From NCBI RefSeq assembly GCF_050876985.1, contig NZ_JBPAPP010000003.1: DNA of 64,000 nucleotides, one strand, 5' to 3'. This document shows, piece by piece, positions 8,593 to 17,286 of this stretch. The stretch's first letter is position 1. Each line of letters begins with the position of its first letter. Both the position numbers and the translations under genes were made by a program. The DNA is from Halopseudomonas sp002296055. GTDB taxonomy: Bacteria > Pseudomonadota > Gammaproteobacteria > Pseudomonadales > Pseudomonadaceae. The notes under the pieces were generated by a model. The model was not told the DNA's origin. It made no database searches and worked only from the letters and a program-made list of their open reading frames with translations.

Positions 8593-9876
8593 ATGCTCAA
8601 CGCTCCCGAACTGCTGGCTCCGGCCGGCACCCTCAAAGCTATGCGCTACGCCTTCGCCTATGGCGCCGACGCGGTGTACGCCGGTCAGCCGCGCTACAGT
8701 CTGCGCGTGCGCGAGAACGACTTCCACAACCCGGAGGTCATGGCCGAGGGCATCAAGGAAGCACACGCACTCGGCAAGCGTTTCTATCTGGCCAGTAATA
8801 TCGCGGCCCACAACAGCAAGGTCGCCACCTACCTGCGCGACCTTGAGCCGGTGGTCGCCATGGGGCCAGATGCGCTAATCATGTCGGACCCGGGGCTGAT
8901 CATGCTGGTGCGTGAGCGCTGGCCGGAGCTGCCGGTGCACCTCTCGGTACAGGCCAATGCGGTCAACTGGGCGACGGTGAAGTTCTGGCAGCAGCTGGGG
9001 CTGGAACGCATCATTCTGTCGCGCGAGCTGTCGCTGGAAGAGGTTGAAGAAATCCGCCAACGCTGCCCGGACGTGGGCCTTGAAGTATTCGTGCACGGCG
9101 CCCTGTGCATCGCCTACTCCGGCCGCTGCCTGCTGTCCGGCTACTTCAACCACCGCGACGCCAACCAGGGCGCCTGCACCAATGCCTGCCGCTGGCAGTA
9201 CGACGTGCAACCCGCGGTCGAAACCGCCGAGGGCAATATCGAGCCGCTGGCACAGCCGGTGCAGATCATCACCCAGCACGACAAGCCGGATGAGCCGATG
9301 GCCATCGAAGAAGATGAGCACGGCACCTACATCATGAACTCCAAAGACCTGCGCGCGGTGCAGCACGTCGAGCGCTTTGTGCAGATGGGGGTCGATTCGC
9401 TGAAGATCGAAGGCCGCACCAAGTCGCACTTCTACGTCGCCCGCACGGTGCAGGTGTATCGCCAGGCCATCGACGACGCGGTGGCCGGCCGCCCGTTCAA
9501 CCTCGGTTTAATGGACGACCTGGAGAGCCTCGCCAACCGTGGCTATACCGAAGGCTTCTACCGCCGTCACCCACCGGGCGTGTACCAGAACTACGAGCAG
9601 GGCGCCTCGCGCATGAGCCGTCACCAGTTCGTTGGCGAGCTGAGCGGTGAAGGCAGCGACTGGCTGGAGATCGACGTGAAGAACCGCTTTGCCATTGGCG
9701 ATCAGCTGGAACTGATGACCCCGCAGGGCAACCACAGCTTTGTGCTCGAAGCCCTGCAGGACCGCAACGGCAACGCCATCGAGGTCGCGCCCGGCAATGG
9801 TCACAGCGTACGCATTCCGCGCCCGCCGCTGGCCGATCTCAAGTACGCGCTGCTGATGCGCTGGCTGGCGGTTTAA
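8593..9876 (+). CDS. trhP: tRNA hydroxylation protein TrhP (U32 peptidase family, YegQ)
   Basis: The 427-residue protein matches the YegQ branch of the U32 family, which acts in prephenate-dependent 5-hydroxylation of uridine 34 in tRNA. Features are the opening LLAPAGTLKAMRYAFAYGAD, the cysteine-rich stretch at residues about 170-200 (CIAYSGRCLLSGY and GACTNACRW) likely to hold an Fe-S cluster, and KIEGRTKSHFYVA. ATG 8593 is the start that gives the standard N-terminus; the frame is open upstream without family similarity. The 3' end overlaps the convergent hydrolase by four bases. Confidence 0.9.
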   Translation: MLNAPELLAPAGTLKAMRYAFAYGADAVYAGQPRYSLRVRENDFHNPEVMAEGIKEAHALGKRFYLASNIAAHNSKVATYLRDLEPVVAMGPDALIMSDPGLIMLVRERWPELPVHLSVQANAVNWATVKFWQQLGLERIILSRELSLEEVEEIRQRCPDVGLEVFVHGALCIAYSGRCLLSGYFNHRDANQGACTNACRWQYDVQPAVETAEGNIEPLAQPVQIITQHDKPDEPMAIEEDEHGTYIMNSKDLRAVQHVERFVQMGVDSLKIEGRTKSHFYVARTVQVYRQAIDDAVAGRPFNLGLMDDLESLANRGYTEGFYRRHPPGVYQNYEQGASRMSRHQFVGELSGEGSDWLEIDVKNRFAIGDQLELMTPQGNHSFVLEALQDRNGNAIEVAPGNGHSVRIPRPPLADLKYALLMRWLAV

Positions 9877-10511
9877 GCGGCTGTCAGGCGGCTAATGACA
9901 TCCGCTGTCGTCGTTACCTCGCCAAACTCATAGGCAATGGTGCTGAGCGAGATGCGCTGAATCTCCTCGGCACTGATGGCGCCGAAGCCCAGATCCGGGT
10001 AGTCCATCGCGGCGTTGGCGTCGCTCAGGGCGATCACCTTGTACTCGCGGTGTACGCCGTCGCGGATGGTGGTCTCGCAGCAGACATTGGTTACGGTGCC
10101 GCAGACAATGATGGTGTCCACATCGCGGGCGCGCAGCACGGTATCCAGATCGGTGCAGTGGAAGCCGCTGTAGAACAGCTTGTCGATGATCACGTCTCCC
10201 GGCTGCGGCGCCAGCGCATCAATCACCTCCACATTCGGCTCAGTGCGGGCCAGAATCTCGTCCACGTTGGGGTACAGATCGCGCATGCGGCCGGTGTCGC
10301 TGCCGTCGCCGCGGACGATATGGCGCAGGTAAATCACCGGTACATCGACACCACGGGCGGCATCCACCAGCGCCTGAATTGGCTGAATGATGTTGGCGGT
10401 GTTCGGCACGTAGAGTGCGCCGTCCGGTTCGCAGAACACCTTCTGCATGTCGACGACGATGACCGCAGCGCGGCGCGGGTTAAGGTCCCAGCGGACCAGA
10501 GGTTTGCTCAT
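9873..10511 (-). CDS. Isochorismatase-family cysteine hydrolase
   Basis: The 212-residue protein has the isochorismatase-like triad pattern: Asp in VIVVDMQKVFC near residue 22, a Lys in IIDKLFYSGF near residue 118 and the nucleophilic Cys in GTVTNVCCETTIRDG near residue 150. Family members hydrolyse amides or vinyl ethers (nicotinamide, N-carbamoylsarcosine, isochorismate, biuret). The double Cys and cis-peptide motif VTNVCC favour an amidase. ATG 10511 gives the usual N-terminus. No pathway neighbour identifies the substrate. Confidence 0.85.
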   Translation of the reverse strand: MSKPLVRWDLNPRRAAVIVVDMQKVFCEPDGALYVPNTANIIQPIQALVDAARGVDVPVIYLRHIVRGDGSDTGRMRDLYPNVDEILARTEPNVEVIDALAPQPGDVIIDKLFYSGFHCTDLDTVLRARDVDTIIVCGTVTNVCCETTIRDGVHREYKVIALSDANAAMDYPDLGFGAISAEEIQRISLSTIAYEFGEVTTTADVISRLTAA

Positions 10512-10735
10512 AGCGGCTATCCGGTTGAATGACTGAGCCGGCACTGCAGCAAGTTTTGTACCTTTTGGTCCGTTTCAGTCCTGAAGGTCCGGCCGATGCG
10601 GTATCCACAGGGCGCGCATCACACAGAGCACTTGTCGACGCCTGCACCGACTCGGGGCAACAACTGACCCAAGACAATTAAAGCGGGCAGGATAGCGTCT
10701 AGACTGGGCTTTTCATCCTGTCAGGAGCGACTGTC

Positions 10736-11908
10736 ATGCACTGCGATATCGCCATCATCGGCGCCGGCCCGAGCGGCCTGTGTCTAGCTCGGGCTTTGGC
10801 CGACAGCGGCCTTGCGGTGACGCTGATCGAGCGTCAGAGCGAAGAGGCCATAGCCAACCCCGCCTTCGACGGCCGCGAAATCGCCCTGACCAACACCTCG
10901 CGCGCGCTGCTGCAGCAGTTGGATATCTGGGACCGCCTGCCCAACGACGACGTTGCCCTGCTGCGCGATGCACAGGTGTTCAACGGGCCGTCCGCCTTTG
11001 CCCTGCAAATTCAGGCGCGCCACGCCGGCAGCGATCACCTGGGGCACCTGGTTGCCAACCGGGCTATCCGCCAGGCCGCGTGGGACAGCGTGCAGGCCAA
11101 GGGCACCACGACACTGCGCGCTGGTACCCGCCTGCGTCACCTGCGCCAGCACAGCGGCGGCGTTGAACTGGCCCTGGATGACAGCAGTACGCTGGAGTGC
11201 AGCCTGCTGGTGGCCGCAGACAGCCGCTTTTCCGAAACCCGGCGCCTGCTCGGCATCGGCGCGCAGATGAAGGACTTTGGCAAAAGCATGCTGGTGTGCC
11301 GCATGCAGCACGACGCCGATCACCAGCAGGTGGCCTGGGAGTGGTTTGGCTACGGCCAAACGCTGGCCCTGTTGCCCCTCAATGGCCGGCAGTCCTCGGT
11401 GGTAGTGACCCTGCCGCCACGGGATATCGAGCGCCTGCAGCAGATGAGCCCTGAGGAATTTGCCATCGAGATGGAACAGCGTTTTGACGGCCGCCTGGGC
11501 TGCATGGAGCTGGTCAGCGAGCGGCATGTCTATCCGCTGGTGGGCGCCTATGCCAGCCACCTCACGGCGCACCGCAGCGCCCTGATCGGCGATGCTGCCG
11601 TGGGCATGCATCCGGTCACCGCCCACGGCTTCAACTTTGGCCTGGGCAGCGTGCAACGCTTGAGCACCCTGCTGCTCGACGCCAAGCAGCGCAACCGCGA
11701 TATTGGCTCCATTGCCCTGCTCAACCGCTACGAGCGCCAGCAGCGTCTGGCGACCTGGCCGCTCTACCAGGCGACCAACCTGCTGGTCGACTGCTACACC
11801 AATGACCGCCTGCCTATGCGCCTGCTGCGCGGGGCGGCGCTGCGCGCAGCCCAACAGTTGCGCCCTCTCAAGCGCGGCATTGCACGGCATCTGACCGCCG
11901 GCGCCTGA
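10736..11908 (+). CDS. ubiM: 5-demethoxyubiquinol hydroxylase UbiM
   Basis: The 390-residue flavoprotein monooxygenase has the Rossmann motif GAGPSGLCLARAL at residues 9-21, the FAD-binding GDAAVGMHPVTAHGFNFGL near residue 285 and the UbiH/UbiF/COQ6 core. The variant HPVTAHGFN instead of HP-AGQG-N, and the opening MHCDIAIIGAGPSG, are typical of the UbiM branch, which hydroxylates the quinone ring in ubiquinone synthesis. A good AGGAG site lies nine bases before ATG 10736. UbiM is patchily distributed in Proteobacteria; distinction from UbiF or UbiH needs a tree. Confidence 0.8.
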   Translation: MHCDIAIIGAGPSGLCLARALADSGLAVTLIERQSEEAIANPAFDGREIALTNTSRALLQQLDIWDRLPNDDVALLRDAQVFNGPSAFALQIQARHAGSDHLGHLVANRAIRQAAWDSVQAKGTTTLRAGTRLRHLRQHSGGVELALDDSSTLECSLLVAADSRFSETRRLLGIGAQMKDFGKSMLVCRMQHDADHQQVAWEWFGYGQTLALLPLNGRQSSVVVTLPPRDIERLQQMSPEEFAIEMEQRFDGRLGCMELVSERHVYPLVGAYASHLTAHRSALIGDAAVGMHPVTAHGFNFGLGSVQRLSTLLLDAKQRNRDIGSIALLNRYERQQRLATWPLYQATNLLVDCYTNDRLPMRLLRGAALRAAQQLRPLKRGIARHLTAGA

Positions 11909-11914
11909 ACCGCT

Positions 11915-11942
11915 AGCACCCGGTGACACCTCGCCGGGTGCT
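11915..11942. terminator. Hairpin between convergent ubiM and lrgB
   Basis: A perfect 9-base inverted repeat (AGCACCCGG and CCGGGTGCT) surrounds a 10-base loop right after the ubiM stop. There is no T run on either side, so it may act as a mRNA 3'-end barrier rather than a classical intrinsic terminator. Confidence 0.45.
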
Positions 11943-11960
11943 GCATCTCACCACCAGCGA

Positions 11961-12680
11961 TCAGGCGGTTATCAGCCGCCAACCCAGCACCGCTGCAGGC
12001 AACAGCAAGGCCGTCAGCACGCCCAACGCGCCCATCGCCAGGGCGGCGAACGCCGCACATTCATCGCCCTCTTCCAGCGCTCTCGCGGTGCCGACCGCAT
12101 GGGCGTTCATGCCATACGCCATGCCCCGCGCTGCGGGGTGAACCACGCCGGCCAGCTGCAGCAACGGCGGCACCAGCACGGTGCCGAGCACGCCGGTCAA
12201 CATCACCAGCACCGCCGCCAGCGCAGCCAGCCCGCCCAATTGCTCGGCCAGTGGCATGGCAATCGGCATGGTTACCGACTTGGTCGCCAGCGTCATCAAC
12301 ACCGGCAGATCACCACCCAGCAGCCAGGCGCTCAACAGGGTGAGCACGACTATCGCGCTGCCACCGACCAGCAAGGTCGCCAGCACCGGCCAGAGGTTGT
12401 CGCGAATGCGCCGCAGGTTGCGATACAAAGGCACCGCCAGCGCCACCGTTGTTGGCCCCAGCAGCCAGGCGATGGGCACCACCGCGTCTCGGTAGGCGGC
12501 GTAGTCCAACCGCAGCAGGCGGATACCGGCGATGATCAGCAGCATGGTAATCAGCACCGGCTGCAGCGCCAGGCAGCCGGTGCGCCGATACAGCCAGAGC
12601 GCAAAGACAAAGGCCGCAAGCGTCAGCGCGATGGCCGTCAGCGGCGTGTGGGCGACTTGCAGCAGAGCGTCAGTCATCAT
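11961..12680 (-). CDS. lrgB: LrgB/CidB-family membrane protein
   Basis: The 239-residue protein has about eight transmembrane segments and the LrgB signature region TLATKSVTMPIAMPLAEQLGG and MAYGMNAHAVGTARALEEG. LrgAB/CidAB systems are holin/antiholin-like and have been linked to pyruvate or other small-acid transport and to cell lysis control. Its start overlaps the lrgA stop, so the two are translationally coupled; ATG 12680 or 12677 are both possible. Confidence 0.85.
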   Translation of the reverse strand: MMTDALLQVAHTPLTAIALTLAAFVFALWLYRRTGCLALQPVLITMLLIIAGIRLLRLDYAAYRDAVVPIAWLLGPTTVALAVPLYRNLRRIRDNLWPVLATLLVGGSAIVVLTLLSAWLLGGDLPVLMTLATKSVTMPIAMPLAEQLGGLAALAAVLVMLTGVLGTVLVPPLLQLAGVVHPAARGMAYGMNAHAVGTARALEEGDECAAFAALAMGALGVLTALLLPAAVLGWRLITA

Positions 12681-13020
12681 CACGCTGCCCGGCCATCAGC
12701 CGCTGCATCAACACACCGCACAAAGGGATGCACAGCACCAGCGAGACCACCAGGCCCGCGCCAATGGCGGGCAACTGGGCCAGCAGCACATCCCCTCCGA
12801 GCACAATACCGGTCGCCGGAATCGCCAGCATCAATGGCAAATAGCCGAGCAATGCTGCGCTAGCCTGCTCCAGCCAGTCTGGAATGCGGCCCAGCAACAC
12901 CAGCAACGCCAACAGCAGCAGCAAGCCGATCACCGGCGCGGGCAGCATTGGCAACCAAAGCACCTGCAACAACGCCCCCATCGCCTGCATTACGACCAGC
13001 AACAAAAGCCCCTTCAGCAT
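12670..13020 (-). CDS. lrgA: LrgA/CidA-family holin-like protein
   Basis: The 116-residue protein has four hydrophobic segments and the LrgA pattern LPAPVIGLLLLLALLVLLGRIP and LLGYLPLMLAIPATGIV (each a family core). It pairs with LrgB. Its ATG overlaps the stop of the DUF934 gene upstream by seven bases, which puts lrgAB at the end of the reductase operon. A link between a sulfite/nitrite reductase operon and lrgAB is unusual. Confidence 0.85.
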   Translation of the reverse strand: MLKGLLLLVVMQAMGALLQVLWLPMLPAPVIGLLLLLALLVLLGRIPDWLEQASAALLGYLPLMLAIPATGIVLGGDVLLAQLPAIGAGLVVSLVLCIPLCGVLMQRLMAGQRDDD

Positions 13021-13532
13021 TCGCTGGCCCGCCGACGAAACAGCGGCCGCGGCTCAATCGCCGAGCGGCCGTAGAGCACGCTCATGCCACCCAGCCCCTT
13101 GATGGCATCTTCAGCCGATTTGTCCTCACGGATGGCAAAAGCATCAAAGCCGCACTGACGCATGTGACTAAGCTGATCGCGGAGCACATCGCCGACCGCG
13201 CGCAGCTCGCCAGTCCAACCGATGCGCGTGCGCAAAAGATACGCCTGACTGTAGCCCCGGCCATCACGAAAACTGGGGAACAGCACGGCAATCAGCGGCA
13301 ACACCGCGAGGTAGGGCTGTAGTTGTTCGGCCTCGTCATCGGGCTGCAGGCAGACCGCATCGGCACTGGGCGCTTGCCCGCTCAATACCGACTCGGGCTG
13401 GCGCTGCAGCCACTCCTCCAGACTGAGGATACGCGGGCCAGTGGCTGCCTGCTCCTCGCTCAGCGCCAGCGTCCAGGGATCGGTGCCCACCCGTTCCGGG
13501 CCATGTTCAGTCAGTCGGATCAGGTTGTTCAT
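13014..13532 (-). CDS. DUF934 protein (PA4129/CysH-operon type)
   Basis: The 172-residue protein is of the DUF934 family that accompanies siroheme-type sulfite/nitrite reductases in pseudomonads. The conserved core is seen as LFPSFRDGRGYSQAYLLR and FDAFAIREDKSAEDAI. Its start overlaps the reductase stop by four bases. The biochemical role is not established; an assembly or electron-transfer helper is often assumed. The corresponding P. aeruginosa gene would be PA4129. Confidence 0.82.
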   Translation of the reverse strand: MNNLIRLTEHGPERVGTDPWTLALSEEQAATGPRILSLEEWLQRQPESVLSGQAPSADAVCLQPDDEAEQLQPYLAVLPLIAVLFPSFRDGRGYSQAYLLRTRIGWTGELRAVGDVLRDQLSHMRQCGFDAFAIREDKSAEDAIKGLGGMSVLYGRSAIEPRPLFRRRASEC

Positions 13533-15199
13533 GCGCGGGCCTCCTGCGCCGGGTACACCCGCGCCTTGAACGGCGCCAGACCGATACGCTCGACGGTATC
13601 GACAAAGCGCTCCGCTCCCTGTCGCTGCTCGCGGTAGACCTCGGCCAGCGTGGCGATCACTTCCGGCACGTCTTCGGCGCTGAAGGCCGGGCCAATCACC
13701 TTACCCAGCGCGCTCTGCTTGCCCTGCGCCCCGCCGATGGTGAGCTGATACCACTCGCTGCCGTTCTTATCGACCCCAAGAATGCCGATATTGCCGATGT
13801 GATGGTGGCCGCAGGCGTTCATGCAGCCGGAGATGTTCAGGCTGATCTCGCCCAGATCCTGCAGCATGTCGGCGTCGGCAAAACGCTGCTGAATGGCCTG
13901 CGCCACCGGTATCGATTTGGCATTGGCCAGCGAACAGTAATCGCCACCGGGGCAGGCAATCACGTCGGTCAGCAGGCCAATGTTGGGTGTGGCCAGACCG
14001 AACTCGCGGGCCTGCTGCCACAGCGCGTACAAATCAGCCTTGGCGACATCCGGCAGAACCAGATTCTGCTCGTGGGCGACGCGAATCTCGCCGAAGCCGA
14101 ACTGCTCGGCCATCTGCGCAATCTGCTCCATCTGCGCGGCGGTCACATCGCCCGGCGGCATGTCGGCACCGGGCTTGGTCGACAGCGTGACCGACACATA
14201 GCCCGGCTGCTTGTGCGCGTGGGTGTTGCGCTGCACCCAGCGGGCAAACTCGGCATCACGCGCCAGCGCACTGCCAAACTCCAGATCCACCGCCGGTTGC
14301 GGCGGATACTCCGGCGGCTGAAAGCTGGCCGCCACGCGCTCGTACTCCTCGCGGGTCAGCTCGGCGGGGCCGTCCTTGATGTGCTCCCATTCGGCCTCAA
14401 CCTCACGGGCAAAGGCCTCAATCCCCAGCGCCTTGACCAGAATCTTGATGCGCGCCTTGTACTTGTTGTCCCGCCGACCGTGGCGGTTGTAGACCCGCAG
14501 CACCGCCTCCACGTAGGACAGCAAATGCTGCCAGGGCAGCGCCTTGCGGATCGGCTGCGACAGAATTGGCGTGCGGCCCAGGCCGCCACCGACCATGACG
14601 TCGAACAGCATCTCCCCTGCGCCATCGCGGTACAGGTACAGCCCGATGTCATGCATCATCACCGCCGCGCGGTCTTCGCTGGCCGAGCACAGGGCGATCT
14701 TGAACTTGCGCGGCAGGTAGAGAAACTCGGGATTGACCGTCGACCACTGGCGCAGAATCTCGGCCAACGGCCGCGGGTCGAGCAGCTCATCGGCGGCCAC
14801 GCCGGCAAAGGCGTCAGTGCTGATGTTGCGCACGCAGTTGCCGGAGGTCTGAATCGCATGCATGTCGACCGCCGCCAACCGAGCCAGAATGTCGCCCACC
14901 TGTTCCAGCTCAATCCAGTTGAACTGAATGTTCTGGCGCGTGGTGAAGTGGCCATAGCCACGGTCAAAATCCCGGGCGACACTCGCCAACGCGCGCAACT
15001 GATCTGCCGACAAGGTGCCGTAAGGAATCGCCACTCGCAGCATGTAGGCGTGGCGCTGCAGGTAGAGACCGTTCTGCAGACGCAGCGGCAGAAACTCCTC
15101 CTCGCTCAGCTCACCGCTCAGACGCCGACTGATCTGATCACGAAACTGGGCGACCCGCTCGGCGACCAGCGCCCGGTCGTACTCATCGTAGTGGTACAT
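13529..15199 (-). CDS. Siroheme/4Fe-4S sulfite or nitrite reductase (PA4130-like)
   Basis: The 556-residue protein is a full-length siroheme reductase. Duplicated ferredoxin-like domains open with HFTTRQNIQFNWI near residue 84, and the cluster ligands are Cys416, Cys422, Cys459 and Cys463 (ACPGGDYC and SGCMNACG). Start ATG 15199 has GGAGGTGAGC just before it. It resembles both CysI (PA1838) and its paralogue PA4130. The company of ccoG, a MocR regulator and orphan ccoN argues for the PA4130 type, reported in P. aeruginosa to be cyanide-induced. It may therefore serve sulfite/nitrite or cyanide-stress chemistry rather than cysteine synthesis. Confidence 0.85.
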   Translation of the reverse strand: MYHYDEYDRALVAERVAQFRDQISRRLSGELSEEEFLPLRLQNGLYLQRHAYMLRVAIPYGTLSADQLRALASVARDFDRGYGHFTTRQNIQFNWIELEQVGDILARLAAVDMHAIQTSGNCVRNISTDAFAGVAADELLDPRPLAEILRQWSTVNPEFLYLPRKFKIALCSASEDRAAVMMHDIGLYLYRDGAGEMLFDVMVGGGLGRTPILSQPIRKALPWQHLLSYVEAVLRVYNRHGRRDNKYKARIKILVKALGIEAFAREVEAEWEHIKDGPAELTREEYERVAASFQPPEYPPQPAVDLEFGSALARDAEFARWVQRNTHAHKQPGYVSVTLSTKPGADMPPGDVTAAQMEQIAQMAEQFGFGEIRVAHEQNLVLPDVAKADLYALWQQAREFGLATPNIGLLTDVIACPGGDYCSLANAKSIPVAQAIQQRFADADMLQDLGEISLNISGCMNACGHHHIGNIGILGVDKNGSEWYQLTIGGAQGKQSALGKVIGPAFSAEDVPEVIATLAEVYREQRQGAERFVDTVERIGLAPFKARVYPAQEARA

Positions 15200-15286
15200 G
15201 CTCACCTCCAAGGCGCAGCAGCCGCACACAGCGGATCTACCGCACCGACTCAACAAGGCGGCCACTATGCGCAGGCCGCCTGAGCC

Positions 15287-15325
15287 GTACCAGCCTCAGA
15301 TCCGGCAAAAAAAAACCGTATCAGT
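15287..15325 (-). promoter_or_regulatory. Candidate MocR (MpaR-like) box A, reductase promoter
   Basis: Read on the minus strand, CTGATACGG is followed by a run of nine T, then GCCGGA and TCTGAGGCTGGTA. The two half motifs CTGAT and TCTGA begin 24 bases apart. The same arrangement occurs upstream of ccoG and ccoN with a spacing of 23. The box ends 88 bases before the reductase ATG. Confidence 0.6.
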
Positions 15326-15409
15326 TGTACTGAAAGCGCGGCTTTTTGCGGTTGGCCGCATGCTTGAGTGATGGAGTGTGCACAGGATGATGACCCCGTT
15401 TACGCGGGC

Positions 15410-15590
15410 GAGTAGCGCAGATTTATCGGGAAAAAGAGGCGCAGCATGTCTGAGGAGCGTAGCGACGAGTTCTGCGACTCCCCGATAAATCGAGCAACGC
15501 AGCGAACCCGAAGGGCCGCGTAGTCGGGTGCCCCGGGGGATCGCTAAGGGGGGCTGGGCAAGCAGCCCCCCTTAGCTCGCCGTAAAAGGC
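15410..15590. repeat. Structured intergenic element, dispersed-repeat type
   Basis: The element has two parts. A perfect 11-base inverted repeat, GATTTATCGGG at 15420-15430 and CCCGATAAATC at 15481-15491, flanks TGTCTGAGGAGCG and TAGCGACGAGTTCTGCG. Then follow CGCAGCGAACCCGAAGGG, TAGTCGGGTG and a perfect 14-base hairpin (15543-15556 with 15563-15576, loop GGCAAG). This order of short motifs matches a kind of non-coding repeat I recall from many Proteobacteria. Only one copy is in the window, so repetition in this genome is inferred. Confidence 0.55.
15543..15576. terminator. Strong G/C hairpin
   Basis: A perfect 14-base stem starting GCTAAGGGGGGCTG with a six-base loop is the most stable hairpin seen in the window. 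It lies in a 640-base gene-free gap between divergent promoters, so it does not simply end a gene here. It is part of the repeat-like element and may insulate the two divergent units. Confidence 0.5.
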
Positions 15591-15745
15591 GAAACGCTGA
15601 TCCGGCAACAGCTCAATGGCCCGGTAAGCACCCTCTCCTGCTGAAAGCATACGCGGACACGCCGTTGACTTAGTCCGCACTACGGTGTCGTGCATGCGCA
15701 GAGATGGCAAACACGCTGCGTCGGCCAGTGGGACGAATCGCGCCA

Positions 15746-15782
15746 TCTGATATGGTTTTTTGCGTCCAATCTGAATCTGTTA
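15746..15782 (+). promoter_or_regulatory. Candidate MocR (MpaR-like) box B, ccoG promoter
   Basis: CTGATATGG, six T, GCGTCCAA and TCTGAATCTGTTA: the half motifs CTGAT (15747) and TCTGA (15770) begin 23 bases apart, as in box C. The box ends 59 bases before the ccoG ATG. Direct repeats about two helical turns apart are the usual binding pattern of MocR-type regulators. Confidence 0.65.
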
Positions 15783-15840
15783 CCAGATCAGCCATCCCCG
15801 CATCATCGCCACAGCCTGAAAATCCAAGAGCCGTGATGCC

Positions 15841-17223
15841 ATGACCAGCCACATCCCCCTGAAAGATCTGACACCCGCCCAGCATGGCGGCCCGATTCAC
15901 ACCCGCAGTTTCAAGGGTCGGTACCGCAACCTGCGGCTGCTCGGCGCGGGTGCGCTGATGCTGCTGTTCTTCGGTACCGCCTGGATCGACTGGAACGGCC
16001 AGCAGGCCGTGCTGTGGGATCTGGACAGCAAGCAGTTCCACATCTTCGGTGCGACCTTCTGGCCGCAGGATTTCACCCTGCTGTCGGCGATTTTGATGAT
16101 TGCCGCCTTCGGCCTGTTCTTCATCACCGTGGTCGCCGGCCGGGTGTGGTGCGGTTACAGCTGCCCGCAAAGCGTCTGGACCTGGATCTTCATGTGGGTC
16201 GAGAAGGTCACCGAGGGTGAACGTCACCAGCGCATTCGCCTCGACGCCAAGCCCTGGTCGCTCAACAAGCTGCTGCGCCGCAGCGCCAAGCACGGCCTGT
16301 GGCTCGCCATCAGCCTGGCCACGGCAATTGGGTTTATCGGTTATTTCACTCCGGTACGCGGGCTGGTGAGCGACCTGCTGAGTTGGCAGGTCGGCGCGAC
16401 TACCGCGTTCTGGCTGCTGTGCTTTACCGCCGCCACCTACTTCAACGCCGGCTGGTTGCGCGAGCAGGTGTGCCTGCACATGTGCCCGTACTCGCGCTTC
16501 CAGAGCGCGATGTTTGATGCCGACACCCAACTGGTGACCTACGACGCGGCGCGCGGTGAAGCGCGCGGCCCACGCAAGAAAAACAGCGATCCGGCCGCCA
16601 GCGGTCTGGGCGATTGCATCGACTGCACCCTGTGCGTTCAAGTCTGCCCGACCGGCATCGACATCCGCGACGGCTTGCAGCTCGACTGCATCAGCTGCGG
16701 CGCCTGCATCGACGCCTGCAACGGCATCATGGATCAGATGGGTTACCAGCGCGGGCTGATTCGCTACACCTCCGAACGTGCGCTGGCTGGCGGCAAGACA
16801 CACTGGCTGCGACCGCGTCTGGTCGGCTACGCCATTGCCCTGTTGCTGATGATCGGCGGTCTGATTTGGGGCCTGCAGACCCGCCCGCTGATTGATCTGG
16901 ACATCAGCCGTGACCGCAGCGTATTCCGCGCCAACAGCAATGGCGACATCGAAAACATCTACACCCTCAAGGTGCTGAACAAGACCCAGCAGCCACGCGA
17001 ATACAGCCTCAGCCTCGCGGACACCGAGCGGTTCAATACCCAAGGCCTCGGCAACCTGCGCGTCGCGGCGGGTGAGACCGGCACGGTTGCCGTGCGGGTC
17101 AGCCGCCGCGATGCAGCAACAGCCGCTGGCAGCGAGCCGCTGGAATTCGTTGTGCAAGATCTGAACGACCCGGCCAGCCGAGTCAGCGATGAAAGCACCT
17201 TTGTCGCCCCTCAGGTGCGTTGA
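15841..17223 (+). CDS. ccoG: CcoG/RdxA-type membrane ferredoxin, cbb3 oxidase accessory protein
   Basis: The 460-residue inner-membrane protein has five transmembrane helices. Two 4Fe-4S motifs are complete (Cys259, 262, 265, 269 and Cys283, 286, 289, 293), further cysteines lie at CGYSC (104-108) and CLHMC (211-215), and a C-terminal periplasmic domain follows. CcoG reduces copper for insertion into cbb3 oxidase. This copy is separate from a ccoNOQP-ccoGHIS locus and sits with an orphan ccoN, as PA4131 does in P. aeruginosa. Its promoter carries box B. It probably serves the alternative oxidase subunit. Confidence 0.88.
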   Translation: MTSHIPLKDLTPAQHGGPIHTRSFKGRYRNLRLLGAGALMLLFFGTAWIDWNGQQAVLWDLDSKQFHIFGATFWPQDFTLLSAILMIAAFGLFFITVVAGRVWCGYSCPQSVWTWIFMWVEKVTEGERHQRIRLDAKPWSLNKLLRRSAKHGLWLAISLATAIGFIGYFTPVRGLVSDLLSWQVGATTAFWLLCFTAATYFNAGWLREQVCLHMCPYSRFQSAMFDADTQLVTYDAARGEARGPRKKNSDPAASGLGDCIDCTLCVQVCPTGIDIRDGLQLDCISCGACIDACNGIMDQMGYQRGLIRYTSERALAGGKTHWLRPRLVGYAIALLLMIGGLIWGLQTRPLIDLDISRDRSVFRANSNGDIENIYTLKVLNKTQQPREYSLSLADTERFNTQGLGNLRVAAGETGTVAVRVSRRDAATAAGSEPLEFVVQDLNDPASRVSDESTFVAPQVR

Positions 17224-17286
17224 TATCGCATGCGTGCGCGTGATGGCCTACAGTGGCGCACACCACCATCAGAGTCGCAGGACCGG

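Noticed and set aside
9873..9876. Overlap of trhP and the hydrolase as a sign of a frameshift
   Set aside because: Both genes are full length and convergent; a four-base tail overlap is ordinary.
13799..15283. 494-residue antisense frame over the siroheme reductase
   Set aside because: The minus-strand protein has all cluster cysteines and a ribosome site; the plus-strand frame has none.
15423..15746. 107-residue minus-strand frame in the gap before ccoG
   Set aside because: It runs through the structured repeat-like element, has no ribosome site and no recognisable pattern.
15670..17157. 495-residue minus-strand frame over ccoG
   Set aside because: ccoG is complete with both ferredoxin motifs; the opposite frame is low-complexity.
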